From assembly GCA_015277795.1 (NCBI GenBank), contig CP063848.1:744001-808000 (forward strand): DNA of 64,000 bases. The letters run 5' to 3'. The translations under genes and the position numbers were made by a program. The notes under the pieces were generated by a model that saw only the letters and a list, made by a program, of their open reading frames with translations, had not been told where the DNA came from and made no database searches. This DNA is from Massilia sp. UMI-21 (lineage in GTDB: Bacteria; Pseudomonadota; Gammaproteobacteria; Burkholderiales; Burkholderiaceae_D). Positions 1 through 10,342 of the stretch are shown piece after piece; position 1 is the first letter of the stretch, and each line of letters opens with the position of its first letter.

Positions 1-420
1 GAGCAGCCGGCCCAGGAGAGCGAGTCGGCCAAGGGCATGCGCAATGCGCTGGCCAACGTCGCCGCCATCAACGGCCGCGGCCGCGAAGACCGCAACGAGA
101 GCGGCGGCGTGTTCTCGGTGTCGAACAAGACGTTCCACAGCATGGACCTGAAGTTCCGCGGCTGGAATCCGAACTTCCAGCGCCGCTGGCTGACGCAGGT
201 GACGGTGGAGCAGGGCAGCGAGCCGGACCTCGAGATTGCCGTGGTCAAGAAGATGATCGAACTGATCCGCCGCGAAAAGACCGGCGACTTCGAGTGGGAT
301 TCGCACCGCCTGGGGCGCGTCGTCAAGCTGAGCGCGCGGCCACAGGATACCGACCAGCTGATGACCTTCTTGTTCAAAGAAATGTTCCCGGAGTACAAGC
401 CGCCGGCGCAGTGGCGCTGA
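1..420 (+). CDS. C-terminal part of an unknown protein (5' end outside window)
   Basis: The reading frame is open from base 1 and ends at TGA 418-420. The visible 139 residues begin with a Gln/Glu/Ser-rich stretch, so the gene almost certainly starts before the window; the internal ATG at 37 is not needed. The last 90 residues look like a folded domain with alternating hydrophobic strands, several Trp/Phe residues (RGWNPNFQRRW) and a charged helix (KKMIELIRREK). I do not recognise the family, and no signal peptide or membrane segment is visible in this part. It is followed by 272 bp without a gene, which hold a short GC hairpin near 612-629 and the leader of the tyrosinase gene. Confidence 0.6.
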   Translation, partial: EQPAQESESAKGMRNALANVAAINGRGREDRNESGGVFSVSNKTFHSMDLKFRGWNPNFQRRWLTQVTVEQGSEPDLEIAVVKKMIELIRREKTGDFEWDSHRLGRVVKLSARPQDTDQLMTFLFKEMFPEYKPPAQWR

Positions 421-692
421 CACCGGCCCAGGGCGGGGCGGGGCCGTCCCGTTCACTGGCTGTCCACCTCCGGTTGCGGCGTCCGCGGCAGCCGCCTCCC
501 TTTTCGACTGTTCCCATGCAAGCGGCTCGATCCCGCGCAATGCCGCGAGGATGAGCATGCTTGTGCGCGGCCAGATGGCGCTGCGGGCGAAGCATTTAGG
601 CTGGGTTCATGCCCGCCATTCGGGCGGGTCATCCCTTCGTGTCTGGAGGAACTGTTTCCAGGCATTGTTCTTCACATCAACGGAGAGCATCC

Positions 693-2387
693 ATGATCGA
701 CAAGCCACTCGCGCTGCCCAGCCCGTCGCGCCGCACCGTCCTGAAGACCGCCGGCATCACCCTCTGCACCAGCATGCTGCCGTTTGGCGGCACCGCCATG
801 GCCAGCAGCAAGCCCGTGCGCTACAGACGCTACAACGCGTCCGGCAAGCAGGGGGCGCGCATGCTGAAGAGCTACGCCAAGGCCATCCGCGCCATGCTGG
901 CGCTGCCGCCCGAAGACCCGCGCAACTGGTATCGCCAGGCAATCGTCCACACGCTCGACTGCCCGCATGGCAACTGGTGGTTCCTGCCATGGCACCGCGG
1001 CTACCTCGGCTGGTTCGAGCAGGTCTGTCGCGAGCTCAGCGGCGACCCGCAGTTCGCCCTGCCGTACTGGGACTGGACGGTGGAGCAGAAGATCCCCGAC
1101 GGCATGTTCGACGATGTGCTCGATCCCAATCACCCTGCCTACCTGGCGAGCGCGCCGGACTTCGAACGCATGCTGACAGGGGTCATCGAGCAGGCCGGTT
1201 ACTGGTCGCTGCCCGGCACCGGCTTCAGTAGCCGCACGCAACTCGGGCAACTGCTGTCGCGCCGCATCCGTTTCGAGCAGGACCTGATGTTCGACATCGT
1301 CCAGGATCCGTCCGGCCGCATGTTCTTCGACCAGCCCGGCGCGCGCGGCATCCGGCGCGAGCAGCCGGGCTTCTCGCTGGCCACCGCCGACGCCGTCGCA
1401 CCCGCCACCATCGAGGCGGCGCTGGCGGCGCCGGATTTCCTCACCTTCGGCAGCGCGAAGAGCGCGAACCATCACACCAGCGCCGGCTTCGGCATCCTGG
1501 AAGCGCGGCCGCACAATTCGATCCACCGCTGCGTCGGCTCGCGCGACTGCAACTTCACCGAGGCACGCGGATTCATGGGCGACATGCTGTCCCCGGTCGA
1601 CCCGATCTTCTTCCTTCACCATGGCAACATGGACCGCCTGTGGGACGTCTGGACCCGCAAGCAGATCCAGCTCGGCCTGCCTTATCTGCCGGCCGGCTAC
1701 GACCTGCGCACCGACCTGCCGGACGAGCAGAAGTCGCCGGCGGAACGCGCGAGCGACTACTACCGCTGGGCGCGCGAGCCGATACTGTTCTTCGTCGATG
1801 CCCAGGGCAAGCCGGTCACCCAGACCCGGGCCGGCGATTACGCCTGGACCACGGCCTTCGCCTACGACTACGAGCCCGGTGCGGGCGAGGAGCAGATTCC
1901 GCGCTACGCCACCGTCCCGGGGCCGAAAGCCAAGCGTGGCCGCACCAACGGCACCGTATTGCGGCGCGAAATTTCCACCGCCGAGCCGGCCAGCGCGGTC
2001 GTGCGCCTGTCCGGCGCGACCATCGACGGGGCGCGCACAGCCAGCCAGGTGCTGGTGGTCAACGTCACCCTGAACTTCCCGCTGATGGTGCACGACGCCT
2101 ACGTGGTGGTGCTCAACGGTCCGGACGACGCCACGCAGGTGGATGCGGGCAGCCCGTTCTACCTGGCGACCATCATGATGTTCGGCCACCGCGGCGCCTG
2201 CGGCGCGCTGACCTACAGCTTGCCCCTGACCGAGAAGCTGCGCCAGGCCAGCGCCGCCCAGCCGCTACCGGCCGACGGCAGCATCCGCCTGCGCGTGCTG
2301 CCGCTGGCGGCGATGCCGGGGCACCACCATGGCATGGGAGGGGCGGAGGCGGTGGAGTTGCTGGCGGTGAATGTCGAAACCTACTGA
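693..2387 (+). CDS. Tyrosinase (type-3 copper oxidase) with Tat signal
   Basis: A 564-residue polyphenol oxidase/tyrosinase, expected to oxidise phenols to quinones (melanin formation) using a dinuclear copper site. The start at 693 is chosen because GGAGAG lies just upstream and the protein then opens with a twin-arginine signal (SRRTVLK, about residues 11-17, then a hydrophobic stretch ending near GTAMASS). CuA histidines are seen in HTLDCPHGNWWFLPWHRGY (about residues 86-105). CuB histidines are seen in HNSIHRC (about 275) and DPIFFLHHGNMDRLW (about 303-317). The C-terminal 190 residues form a beta-rich extension resembling the lid domain of plant-type polyphenol oxidases. Folded export through Tat fits a copper enzyme loaded in the cytoplasm. 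No caddie protein gene is adjacent. Confidence 0.9.
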   Translation: MIDKPLALPSPSRRTVLKTAGITLCTSMLPFGGTAMASSKPVRYRRYNASGKQGARMLKSYAKAIRAMLALPPEDPRNWYRQAIVHTLDCPHGNWWFLPWHRGYLGWFEQVCRELSGDPQFALPYWDWTVEQKIPDGMFDDVLDPNHPAYLASAPDFERMLTGVIEQAGYWSLPGTGFSSRTQLGQLLSRRIRFEQDLMFDIVQDPSGRMFFDQPGARGIRREQPGFSLATADAVAPATIEAALAAPDFLTFGSAKSANHHTSAGFGILEARPHNSIHRCVGSRDCNFTEARGFMGDMLSPVDPIFFLHHGNMDRLWDVWTRKQIQLGLPYLPAGYDLRTDLPDEQKSPAERASDYYRWAREPILFFVDAQGKPVTQTRAGDYAWTTAFAYDYEPGAGEEQIPRYATVPGPKAKRGRTNGTVLRREISTAEPASAVVRLSGATIDGARTASQVLVVNVTLNFPLMVHDAYVVVLNGPDDATQVDAGSPFYLATIMMFGHRGACGALTYSLPLTEKLRQASAAQPLPADGSIRLRVLPLAAMPGHHHGMGGAEAVELLAVNVETY

Positions 2388-2407
2388 GCGGAGTGCTCGC
2401 GCAAACG

Positions 2408-2433
2408 AAAGACGGCGCCATCGGCGCCGTCTT
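2408..2433. terminator. Bidirectional terminator between tyrosinase and hemB
   Basis: A perfect 9-bp GC stem (GACGGCGCC / GGCGCCGTC) with a 3-nt loop is flanked by AAA on the left and TTT on the right. It sits between the convergent ends of the tyrosinase gene and hemB, so it can serve both strands, though the U-tract is short. Confidence 0.7.
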
Positions 2434-2453
2434 TCAGTATCATGTCGGGCGCA

Positions 2454-4237
<1,784 letters not shown>

Positions 4238-4310
4238 GCGTGTAGACGTGGGGATGAAGTTTAAATGCCAAGGTGCAAAAGGCAACGAAATGGCGATGAG
4301 GAAACAAAGC

Positions 4311-4322
4311 TATTGTACAATA
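4311..4322. promoter_or_regulatory. Palindrome carrying -10-like elements on both strands
   Basis: The perfect 12-bp palindrome TATTGTACAATA gives TACAAT on each strand in the engB/cytochrome c4 divergent spacer. It could hold two overlapping -10 boxes or a dimeric operator. No good -35 was found on the plus strand, so the call is tentative. Confidence 0.3.
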
Positions 4323-4422
4323 AGGGGTTAATTGATGCTCCGGTGGGGGAGCACCAGTAAGGCTGCTGCACTGTTTCACTGTAAATTCCAAAATCTGTTT
4401 TTGACTTTTTCAGGGTGCTTGA

Positions 4423-5085
4423 ATGAATCGTTTGACGTTTTCGCTGTTGAAGTCCTTGTTGCTTGCAAGCCTGGCTGTCTCCGCAACGGTGTCGGCGGCC
4501 GAAGCACAAGGCGTTGCCGCCAAAGCCGACCCCGCCAAGGGCGGAACCCTCTACGATTCAGGCGATACCGCGCGCGGCCTGCCCGCCTGCATGTCCTGCC
4601 ACGGCGCGGCCGGTAACTCGACCATCGTCGCCAACCCGAAACTGGCCGGCCAGATCGGCGCGTACACCCACAAGCAGCTGGTCGACTTCACCACTCCGAG
4701 CCGCCAGAACCCGATCATGACGACCTACGCCAAGCTGCTGACCGAGGGCGAGAAACGCGACATCGCGGCCTACCTCGCCGACCAGCAGGCCAAGCCGGGC
4801 GCCGCCAAGAACAAGGACACCGTCGAACTGGGCCGCAAGATCTACCGCGGCGGCATCGCCGAGAAGGGCGTCGCCGCCTGCGCCAGCTGCCACGGCGCCA
4901 CCGCCGGCGGCATCCCGGTCCAGTACCCGCGCCTGTCGGGCCAGCACCAGGACTACACGTACGCCCAGCTTGAAAACTTCAAGAACGGCACCCGCAAGAA
5001 CAGCATCCAGATGACCACGCTCGCGCAGCGCATGTCGCCGGAAGAAATGAAGGCGGTCGCGGACTATATCGCGGGCCTGAAATAA
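4423..5085 (+). CDS. Di-heme cytochrome c4 family protein
   Basis: A 220-residue periplasmic c-type cytochrome that shuttles electrons to terminal oxidases. A Sec signal peptide (about residues 1-26, ending near VSAAEA) precedes two homologous class I domains, each with one CXXCH heme site (CMSCH about residue 57, CASCH about residue 152). The second domain carries the usual distal Met region (KNSIQMTTLAQRM). It is directly upstream of resB-ccsB, the heme-attachment machinery it needs, but an intrinsic terminator at 5108-5139 separates them, so it is probably its own transcript. Confidence 0.9.
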   Translation: MNRLTFSLLKSLLLASLAVSATVSAAEAQGVAAKADPAKGGTLYDSGDTARGLPACMSCHGAAGNSTIVANPKLAGQIGAYTHKQLVDFTTPSRQNPIMTTYAKLLTEGEKRDIAAYLADQQAKPGAAKNKDTVELGRKIYRGGIAEKGVAACASCHGATAGGIPVQYPRLSGQHQDYTYAQLENFKNGTRKNSIQMTTLAQRMSPEEMKAVADYIAGLK

Positions 5086-5107
5086 TCGGCACAAATAGGA
5101 CGACGAG

Positions 5108-5139
5108 AGGGCAGCGGCGCTGAGCTGGCTGCCCTTTTT
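5108..5139 (+). terminator. Intrinsic terminator after cytochrome c4 gene
   Basis: Stem AGGGCAGC / GCTGCCCT (8 bp, 12-nt loop) is followed directly by TTTTT. It lies 22 bp after the cytochrome stop codon. Confidence 0.75.
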
Positions 5140-5192
5140 GCTGTATGCTCGGCAGGTTTGCCCGGTTTCGTGGGCGCTGTAGAAGATAGAAC

Positions 5193-7298
5193 ATGAGTAC
5201 CACCGGAATTGAACTGAACACCCGCCGCCGCGGGTTCGCCGAAGCGGTCGAGCTGGTATCCTCGATGCGCTTTGCCATCAGCCTGCTCACGATCGTCGCC
5301 ATCGCCTCGGTCATCGGCACCGTCCTCAAGCAGAACGAGCCGATGCCGAACTACGTGAACCAGTTCGGGCCATTCTGGTTCGAGGTGTTCGCCCGGCTCG
5401 GCCTGTACAGTGTGTATTCGAGCTGGTGGTTCCTGCTGATCCTGGTCGTCCTGATCATCTCCACCGCCCTGTGCGTGGTGCGCAACGCCCCCAAGATGCT
5501 GCGCGACATGCGCAGCTGGCGCGAGGGGGTACGCGAAGAATCGCTGCGTAATTTCCACCATAAAGTCGAGTGGACCGCGCCGCTGGCCCGCACCGATCTC
5601 GCCGCCCAGACCGCCGAACGCCTGCGCCATGCCGGCTACGCGGTCAAGCTGGTCGAGAAAGAGGGCGGCATGCTGGTGGCGGCGAAGAAGGGCGCCGGCA
5701 ACAAGTTCGGCTACATTTTCGCCCACACGGCCATCATCGTGATCCTGCTGGGCGGCATGCTCGACTCGGAGCTGCCGATCAAGTTCCAGCAGTGGTTCCT
5801 GGGCAAGACCCCGTTTGGCGGCAGCGGCGTGATCGCCGACATCCCGGCCCAGCACCGACTCAGCGTGTCGAACCCGACCTTCCGCGGCAACACCCTGATC
5901 GCCGAAGGCCAGACCAGCGACACCGCGCTGCTGCCGCAAGCCTCGGGCGTGCTGGTGCAGGAGCTGCCGTTCTCGATCCAGCTGAAGAAGTTCCACATCG
6001 ATTTCTACTCGACCGGCATGCCCAAGCTGTTCGCCAGCGACGTGATCGTACGCGACCACGCCACCGGCAAGACCTTCCCGGCGACGATCAAGGTCAACCA
6101 TCCCTTGATCTACAAGGGCGTGGCGGTGTACCAGTCGAGTTTCGAGGACGGCGGCAGCAAGCTCAAGCTCACCGGCTTCCCGATGAGCGGTGTCACCGAC
6201 AAGGCCTTCCAGATCGACGGCACGGTCGGCTCGGCGACCGAACTGAAACAGGGCAACGAGACCTGGTCGGTCGAATGGTCGGGCTTCCGCCCGTTCAACG
6301 TCGAGAACGTGGCGGCCGAGCAGGATGCGCGCGCGGTCGCCAGGAACCGGTCGTTCAACGAACAGTTCGCGGCCACCCTGGGCAAGGCTTCCGGCTCGGC
6401 GGCCAAGCACGCCGACAACAAGGACCTCAAGAACGTCGGCCCGAGCGTGCAGTACAAGCTGCGCGACAAGACCGGCCAGGCGCGCGAATTCCTGAACTAC
6501 ATGCAGCCGGTGACGCTCGAGGGCGCCCAGGTCTACCTTGCCGGCGTGCGCACCAACCCCTCGGAGAACTTCAGCTTCCTGCGCATTCCGGCCGACGACG
6601 CCTACAGCGTGCGCACCTGGATGCGCCTGCGCGCCGCGCTGGCCGATCCCGCGCTGCGGCGCGAGGCGGCCCGGCGCTACGCGGCGCGGGCGCTGGCGCC
6701 GGAGCAGCAGGGGCAGGGCGGCCTGACGCAACAACTGGAAGAGTCCGCCAGCCGCACCCTGGCGATTTTTGCCGGAGATGCGAGCAACGCGGGTGGCCGC
6801 GGCGGCTTCGTCGGTGTCTCGCAGTTCCTGGAAAAGATTCCGCCGGCAGAGCAGGAAAAAGCCGCCGCCATCTTCATGAAGATGCTCAACGGCGCCCTGT
6901 GGGAGCTGTGGCAGGCCGCCAACGCGCAGGCCGGCCTGCCGCCGGTCGAGCCGACCGAAGCCCACGGCCGCTACCTGCAACTGGCCACCAATGCCCTGTC
7001 GGACAGCGTGTTCTACGGCGCGCCGGTCTACCTGCAGCTGGAAGAATTCAACGAGGTAAAAGCTTCCGTACTGCAGTTGACGCGCTCGCCGGGCAAGAGC
7101 ATCGTCTACCTCGGCTGCGTGCTATTGGTGGCGGGCGTGTTCGCAATGTTTTATATTCGTGAACGACGCATGTGGGTGTGGGTGCGCGACCAGAGCGGTG
7201 GCGCCCACGCGCTGATGGCCATGAGCACCCAGCGCAAGACCCTCGACTTCGAACGCGAATTCGACGACCTGAAAGTAAAACTGCCGCAGCCGGCCTGA
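5193..7298 (+). CDS. resB: Cytochrome c biogenesis protein ResB (Ccs1)
   Basis: One half of the system II heme export and ligation complex that attaches heme to apocytochromes c in the periplasm. The 701-residue protein has three N-terminal membrane spans (about residues 27-45, 77-97 and 171-190, the last with the conserved His in IFAHTAIIVI), a large periplasmic domain (about 195-630) and a final span near 636-656 followed by a cytoplasmic tail. The periplasmic part holds a low-complexity Ala/Arg-rich insertion around residues 470-560. ccsB follows after 22 bp, and the two form an operon. Confidence 0.93.
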   Translation: MSTTGIELNTRRRGFAEAVELVSSMRFAISLLTIVAIASVIGTVLKQNEPMPNYVNQFGPFWFEVFARLGLYSVYSSWWFLLILVVLIISTALCVVRNAPKMLRDMRSWREGVREESLRNFHHKVEWTAPLARTDLAAQTAERLRHAGYAVKLVEKEGGMLVAAKKGAGNKFGYIFAHTAIIVILLGGMLDSELPIKFQQWFLGKTPFGGSGVIADIPAQHRLSVSNPTFRGNTLIAEGQTSDTALLPQASGVLVQELPFSIQLKKFHIDFYSTGMPKLFASDVIVRDHATGKTFPATIKVNHPLIYKGVAVYQSSFEDGGSKLKLTGFPMSGVTDKAFQIDGTVGSATELKQGNETWSVEWSGFRPFNVENVAAEQDARAVARNRSFNEQFAATLGKASGSAAKHADNKDLKNVGPSVQYKLRDKTGQAREFLNYMQPVTLEGAQVYLAGVRTNPSENFSFLRIPADDAYSVRTWMRLRAALADPALRREAARRYAARALAPEQQGQGGLTQQLEESASRTLAIFAGDASNAGGRGGFVGVSQFLEKIPPAEQEKAAAIFMKMLNGALWELWQAANAQAGLPPVEPTEAHGRYLQLATNALSDSVFYGAPVYLQLEEFNEVKASVLQLTRSPGKSIVYLGCVLLVAGVFAMFYIRERRMWVWVRDQSGGAHALMAMSTQRKTLDFEREFDDLKVKLPQPA

Positions 7299-7320
7299 GG
7301 CCGCGGCACTGGAGAATACG

Positions 7321-8487
7321 ATGGAACTGTCGCAAGCCCAAAACGGCCAGAGCAAGGCCTATGTCCAGCAGCCGGGCTTTTTCCGCGGCCTGAACGCGCT
7401 CGATTGGCTGTACGGCGCCGCCCTGCTGGCCGCCGCGCTGTTCGCGCTGAACCGCTACGCGCACCACATGGACATCTACGAGCAGGCCATCCTGGTGCTG
7501 AGCGCGCCGACCTTCGCGCTGCTGGGCTGGCACTGGAAACCGGTGCGCTGGCTGATCCCGCTGGTGGCCGTGCTGTCGCTGTGGGCGATCTCGCTGTACG
7601 GCGGAACCCTGGATGCGGCCAACCAGAAGTTCTTCCTGAAATACATGCTGTCGAGCCAGTCCGCCATCCTGTGGATGAGTGCGCTGTTCGTGTTCTCGAC
7701 CGTGTTCTACTGGATCGGCCTGGCCGGCAGATCGAACTTCGGCAGCTCGGTCGGCAGCAAGCTGTGCTGGGCAGGCGTGGTGCTGGGCTGGACCGGCATG
7801 ATGGTGCGCTGGTTCGAGTCCTACCTGCTGGGCCCGGACATCGGCCACATCCCGGTGTCGAACCTGTACGAAGTGTTCATCCTGTTCTCGCTGATTACCG
7901 CGATGTTCTACCTCTACTACGAGCAGCGCTACGCGACCCGCCAGTTGGGCCCCTTCGTGCTGCTCGTCATTTCGGCCGCGGTGGCCTTCCTGCTCTGGTA
8001 CACGGTGTCGCGCGACGCCGCGCAGATCCAGCCGCTGGTGCCGGCGCTGCAGAGCTGGTGGATGAAGATCCACGTGCCCGCCAACTTCATCGGCTACGGC
8101 ACCTTCGCACTGGCGGCGATGGTCGGCACCGCTTATTTGCTGAAATCGCACGGCATCCTGGCCGACCGCCTGCCCTCCCTGGAACTGCTGGACGACGTGA
8201 TGTACAAGTCGATTTCGGTCGGTTTCGCCTTCTTCACCGTCGCCACCATCCTCGGCGCGCTGTGGGCGGCCGAGGCCTGGGGCGGCTACTGGTCCTGGGA
8301 CCCGAAAGAGACCTGGGCCCTGATCGTCTGGCTCAACTACGCGGCCTGGCTGCACATGCGCCTGATGTCGGGCCTGCGCGGGCGCGTGGCGGCCTGGTGG
8401 GCGGTGGTGGGCCTGCTGGTGACGACCTTCGCCTTCCTGGGCGTCAACATGTTCCTGTCGGGGCTGCACTCCTACGGCGAACTGTAA
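7321..8487 (+). CDS. ccsB: Cytochrome c biogenesis protein CcsB (CcsA/ResC family)
   Basis: Partner of ResB in system II cytochrome c maturation, a member of the heme-handling protein superfamily. The 388-residue polytopic membrane protein carries the diagnostic tryptophan-rich WWD-type motif as GGYWSWDPKETWAL near residue 321, followed by a conserved His (YAAWLHMRLM). About eight membrane spans can be read. GGAGAA precedes the ATG at a good distance. The gene ends exactly where a short inverted-repeat element begins (8488). Confidence 0.93.
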   Translation: MELSQAQNGQSKAYVQQPGFFRGLNALDWLYGAALLAAALFALNRYAHHMDIYEQAILVLSAPTFALLGWHWKPVRWLIPLVAVLSLWAISLYGGTLDAANQKFFLKYMLSSQSAILWMSALFVFSTVFYWIGLAGRSNFGSSVGSKLCWAGVVLGWTGMMVRWFESYLLGPDIGHIPVSNLYEVFILFSLITAMFYLYYEQRYATRQLGPFVLLVISAAVAFLLWYTVSRDAAQIQPLVPALQSWWMKIHVPANFIGYGTFALAAMVGTAYLLKSHGILADRLPSLELLDDVMYKSISVGFAFFTVATILGALWAAEAWGGYWSWDPKETWALIVWLNYAAWLHMRLMSGLRGRVAAWWAVVGLLVTTFAFLGVNMFLSGLHSYGEL

Positions 8488-8584
8488 GAACCTATCCCAG
8501 TAGGGAATGAGTCGTTGCTGGCGCGCCTTGCCCTCGCTTGCCATGCATCACCATCAACTTCCTCCTCCCTACTGAGACAGGTTC
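8488..8584. repeat. 97-bp MITE-like element with 19-bp inverted termini
   Basis: Bases 8488-8506 (GAACCTATCCCAGTAGGGA) and 8566-8584 (TCCCTACTGAGACAGGTTC) are inverted copies matching at 17 of 19 positions. The 59-bp centre has no coding potential. The element begins at the first base after the ccsB stop codon and ends 10 bp before the hiuH stop codon, so it fills the whole convergent gap. No clear target duplication was seen. Confidence 0.6.
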
Positions 8585-8593
8585 CAGGCCGCC

Positions 8594-9004
8594 TCAGTTA
8601 CCGCGGTAGGTCGAGTAGCCGAATGGGCTCAGCAGCAAGGGAATGTGATAGTGCTGCGCGGGCCCGTTGACGGTGAACTCGACCGGAATGCGCGGGAAGA
8701 AGCTGGCCTGCCCGCGGCGCGCGTAATGCTCGCCCGTCTCGAAGACGATGCGGTAGTCGGCCTTCGCCATCGGTTTATCTTCCGGATACAGCGCGGGGAC
8801 GCGGCCCTGTTCGTTGGTGACGCCGCTCGCCAGTTCGCGCCACTGCGCGCCGACGCGCTGCTCCAGCCTGACCTCGATGCCCGCGGTCGGTTGGCCGCTC
8901 TGCAGTTCGAGCACGTGGACGCTGAGTGGATTCGGCGCCGCGGCGGCCGCCAGGCTGGCGGCGTACAGCAGGCCGGCAAGGGCGAGTTGTGGGGTGGTGC
9001 GCAT
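8594..9004 (-). CDS. hiuH: Exported 5-hydroxyisourate hydrolase (transthyretin-like)
   Basis: Hydrolyses 5-hydroxyisourate, the unstable product of urate oxidation. The 136-residue protein has a signal peptide (about residues 1-22) and then the transthyretin-like fold starting LSVHVLELQSGQPTAG. It ends in STYRGN, a variant of the family signature YRGS. A periplasmic form matches E. coli HiuH (YedX), which sits beside hprRS and msrPQ; the same neighbours are found here. It is 22 bp downstream of the HbpS-like gene on the same strand and probably cotranscribed. The start at 9004 is chosen because it is the first Met giving a signal peptide. Confidence 0.9.
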   Translation of the reverse strand: MRTTPQLALAGLLYAASLAAAAAPNPLSVHVLELQSGQPTAGIEVRLEQRVGAQWRELASGVTNEQGRVPALYPEDKPMAKADYRIVFETGEHYARRGQASFFPRIPVEFTVNGPAQHYHIPLLLSPFGYSTYRGN

Positions 9005-9026
9005 GGGTTCTCCTAAAATTGAGGTA

Positions 9027-9521
9027 TCAAGGGGTGGGTTGATCGAGCTCGGGGACGGCGCCGATGGCGGCCAGCGCGCAGGCGTGGTCATGCACCGGGC
9101 CGCCGCCGCCGGCAACCCCGATGGCGCCGACGATCTGGCTTTGTGCCAGCAAGGGCACGCCGCCGCCGAGCAGCAGCAGTTCGGGCAGGGTCGCCAGGTT
9201 GCGGGTATCGGCGCCGGCCCGGGCGTCGCGCGCCAGGGCAAGCGTCGGCCGCCGCGTCGACAGCGCGGTATAGGCCTTGCGCCGGCTGGCCTCGGTGTTG
9301 TGCGGACCGACGCCATCGTCGCGCTGCACGACGACCAGGTTGCCGCCGCGGTCGAGCACGGCGACGACGATCGCACGGCCTTCGCTGCGGCAGGACTGGA
9401 TGGCGCGCGCCGCCAGGCGCTCCGCCGCCTCCAGGCCGAGTTCGGGATGCTGGCGCAGCTGTGCGCCGGCCGGGCCTGCGGCCAGGGCCGCAAGAAGAAT
9501 GATGGATGACTGCCTGAACAT
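9027..9521 (-). CDS. Exported GlcG/HbpS-family heme-binding-like protein
   Basis: A 164-residue protein with a signal peptide (residues 1-20, ending PAGAQ) and a GlcG/HbpS (DUF336) domain. The family motifs are visible: VVAVLDRGGNLVVVQRDDG, ASRRKAYTA and the C-terminal VGAIGVAGGGGPVHD. Secreted members bind heme or related ligands and act in redox-stress sensing; the ligand here cannot be told from sequence. AAGG lies about 8 nt before the ATG at 9521. It is first in a minus-strand pair with hiuH and diverges from hprR, so it is likely under the same redox control. Confidence 0.85.
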   Translation of the reverse strand: MFRQSSIILLAALAAGPAGAQLRQHPELGLEAAERLAARAIQSCRSEGRAIVVAVLDRGGNLVVVQRDDGVGPHNTEASRRKAYTALSTRRPTLALARDARAGADTRNLATLPELLLLGGGVPLLAQSQIVGAIGVAGGGGPVHDHACALAAIGAVPELDQPTP

Positions 9522-9588
9522 GGTGGACCTTCGAAACGGGATGAGCATCATCTTGTCACGCCCCCGGCGACGCCAGCCTGACCGCCGG

Positions 9589-9604
9589 ATGACAATCCTG
9601 TCAT
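9589..9604. promoter_or_regulatory. Probable HprR/CusR-type operator in divergent promoter
   Basis: The perfect dyad ATGACA-ATCC-TGTCAT lies between the hbpS-like/hiuH pair and hprR. It resembles the TGACAA-NN-TTGTCA box bound by CusR/HprR-class OmpR regulators. A further half-site (TTGTCA) is at 9553-9558. It is well placed for autoregulation of hprR and control of the divergent genes. Confidence 0.6.
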
Positions 9605-9655
9605 GTTGGACGGGGCCGCTCCGGCATAGAATGGGATTTTGCTTCCCTGCCTGCC

Positions 9656-10342
9656 ATGACCATCCTGGTGATCGAAGACGAGCCGAAGACCGGCGACTAC
9701 CTGCAGCGCGGCCTGGCCGAATCGGGCTTTCCGGTGCGGCTCGCGCGCAATGGCCGCGACGGCCTGGCAATCGTGCACGAGGAAGAGATCGAACTGGTGG
9801 TGCTCGACGTCATGCTGCCCCGGATGGACGGCTGGCAGGTGCTGGAAGCCTTGCGCGCCAGCCCCGCCACCGAGCAGATCCCGGTCCTGTTCCTGACCGC
9901 GCGCGACGAGCTCGAGGACCGCGTGCGCGGGCTGGAACTGGGCGCGGACGACTATCTCGTCAAGCCCTTCGCCTTCGTGGAACTGGTGGCGCGCATCCGC
10001 ACGCTGCTGCGGCGCGGCCCGGTGCGCGAGGAAGAGCTGATCCGGATTGCCGACCTCGAAATCGATGTGCTGCGCCGCCGCGTGCGGCGCGGCACGACGG
10101 CGATCGCCCTGACCGCCCAGGAGTTCGGCCTGCTGCACCTGCTGGCGCGGCGCCACGGACAGGTGCTGTCGCGCGCGCTGATCGCGTCCCAGGTGTGGGA
10201 CATGAACTTCGACAGCGACACCAATGTCATCGACGCCGCCGTGCGCCGCCTGCGGCGCAAGATCGACGACCCTTTCACGCAAAAGCTGATCCATACCCGG
10301 CGCGGCATGGGCTATGTCTGCGAAGCGCAGGACCCGGCATGA
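9656..10342 (+). CDS. hprR: OmpR-family response regulator, HprR/CusR type
   Basis: A 228-residue DNA-binding response regulator. The receiver domain (residues 1-115) has the acidic pair IEDEP, phospho-acceptor Asp51 in VVLDVMLP, the switch Thr in FLTARD and the conserved Lys in LVKPF. A winged-helix C-terminal domain follows (about 128-225; [33 protein letters not shown]). The heavy-metal/H2O2 regulator type is inferred from sequence flavour and from the neighbours msrPQ and hiuH, the known targets of E. coli HprR (YedW). Its stop overlaps the hprS start (ATGA). Confidence 0.88.
   Translation: MTILVIEDEPKTGDYLQRGLAESGFPVRLARNGRDGLAIVHEEEIELVVLDVMLPRMDGWQVLEALRASPATEQIPVLFLTARDELEDRVRGLELGADDYLVKPFAFVELVARIRTLLRRGPVREEELIRIADLEIDVLRRRVRRGTTAIALTAQEFGLLHLLARRHGQVLSRALIASQVWDMNFDSDTNVIDAAVRRLRRKIDDPFTQKLIHTRRGMGYVCEAQDPA

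Noticed and set aside
612..629. CCCGCC/GGGCGGG hairpin upstream of the tyrosinase gene as a terminator or riboswitch
   Set aside because: Short stem, no T-tract, and no further structure; in GC-rich DNA this is expected by chance.
5064..6980. Long antisense open frame (638 codons) opposite resB
   Set aside because: High GC gives long open frames opposite real genes. The translation is low complexity (Arg, His, Leu, Gly-rich) with no domain, while the plus strand is a clear ResB.
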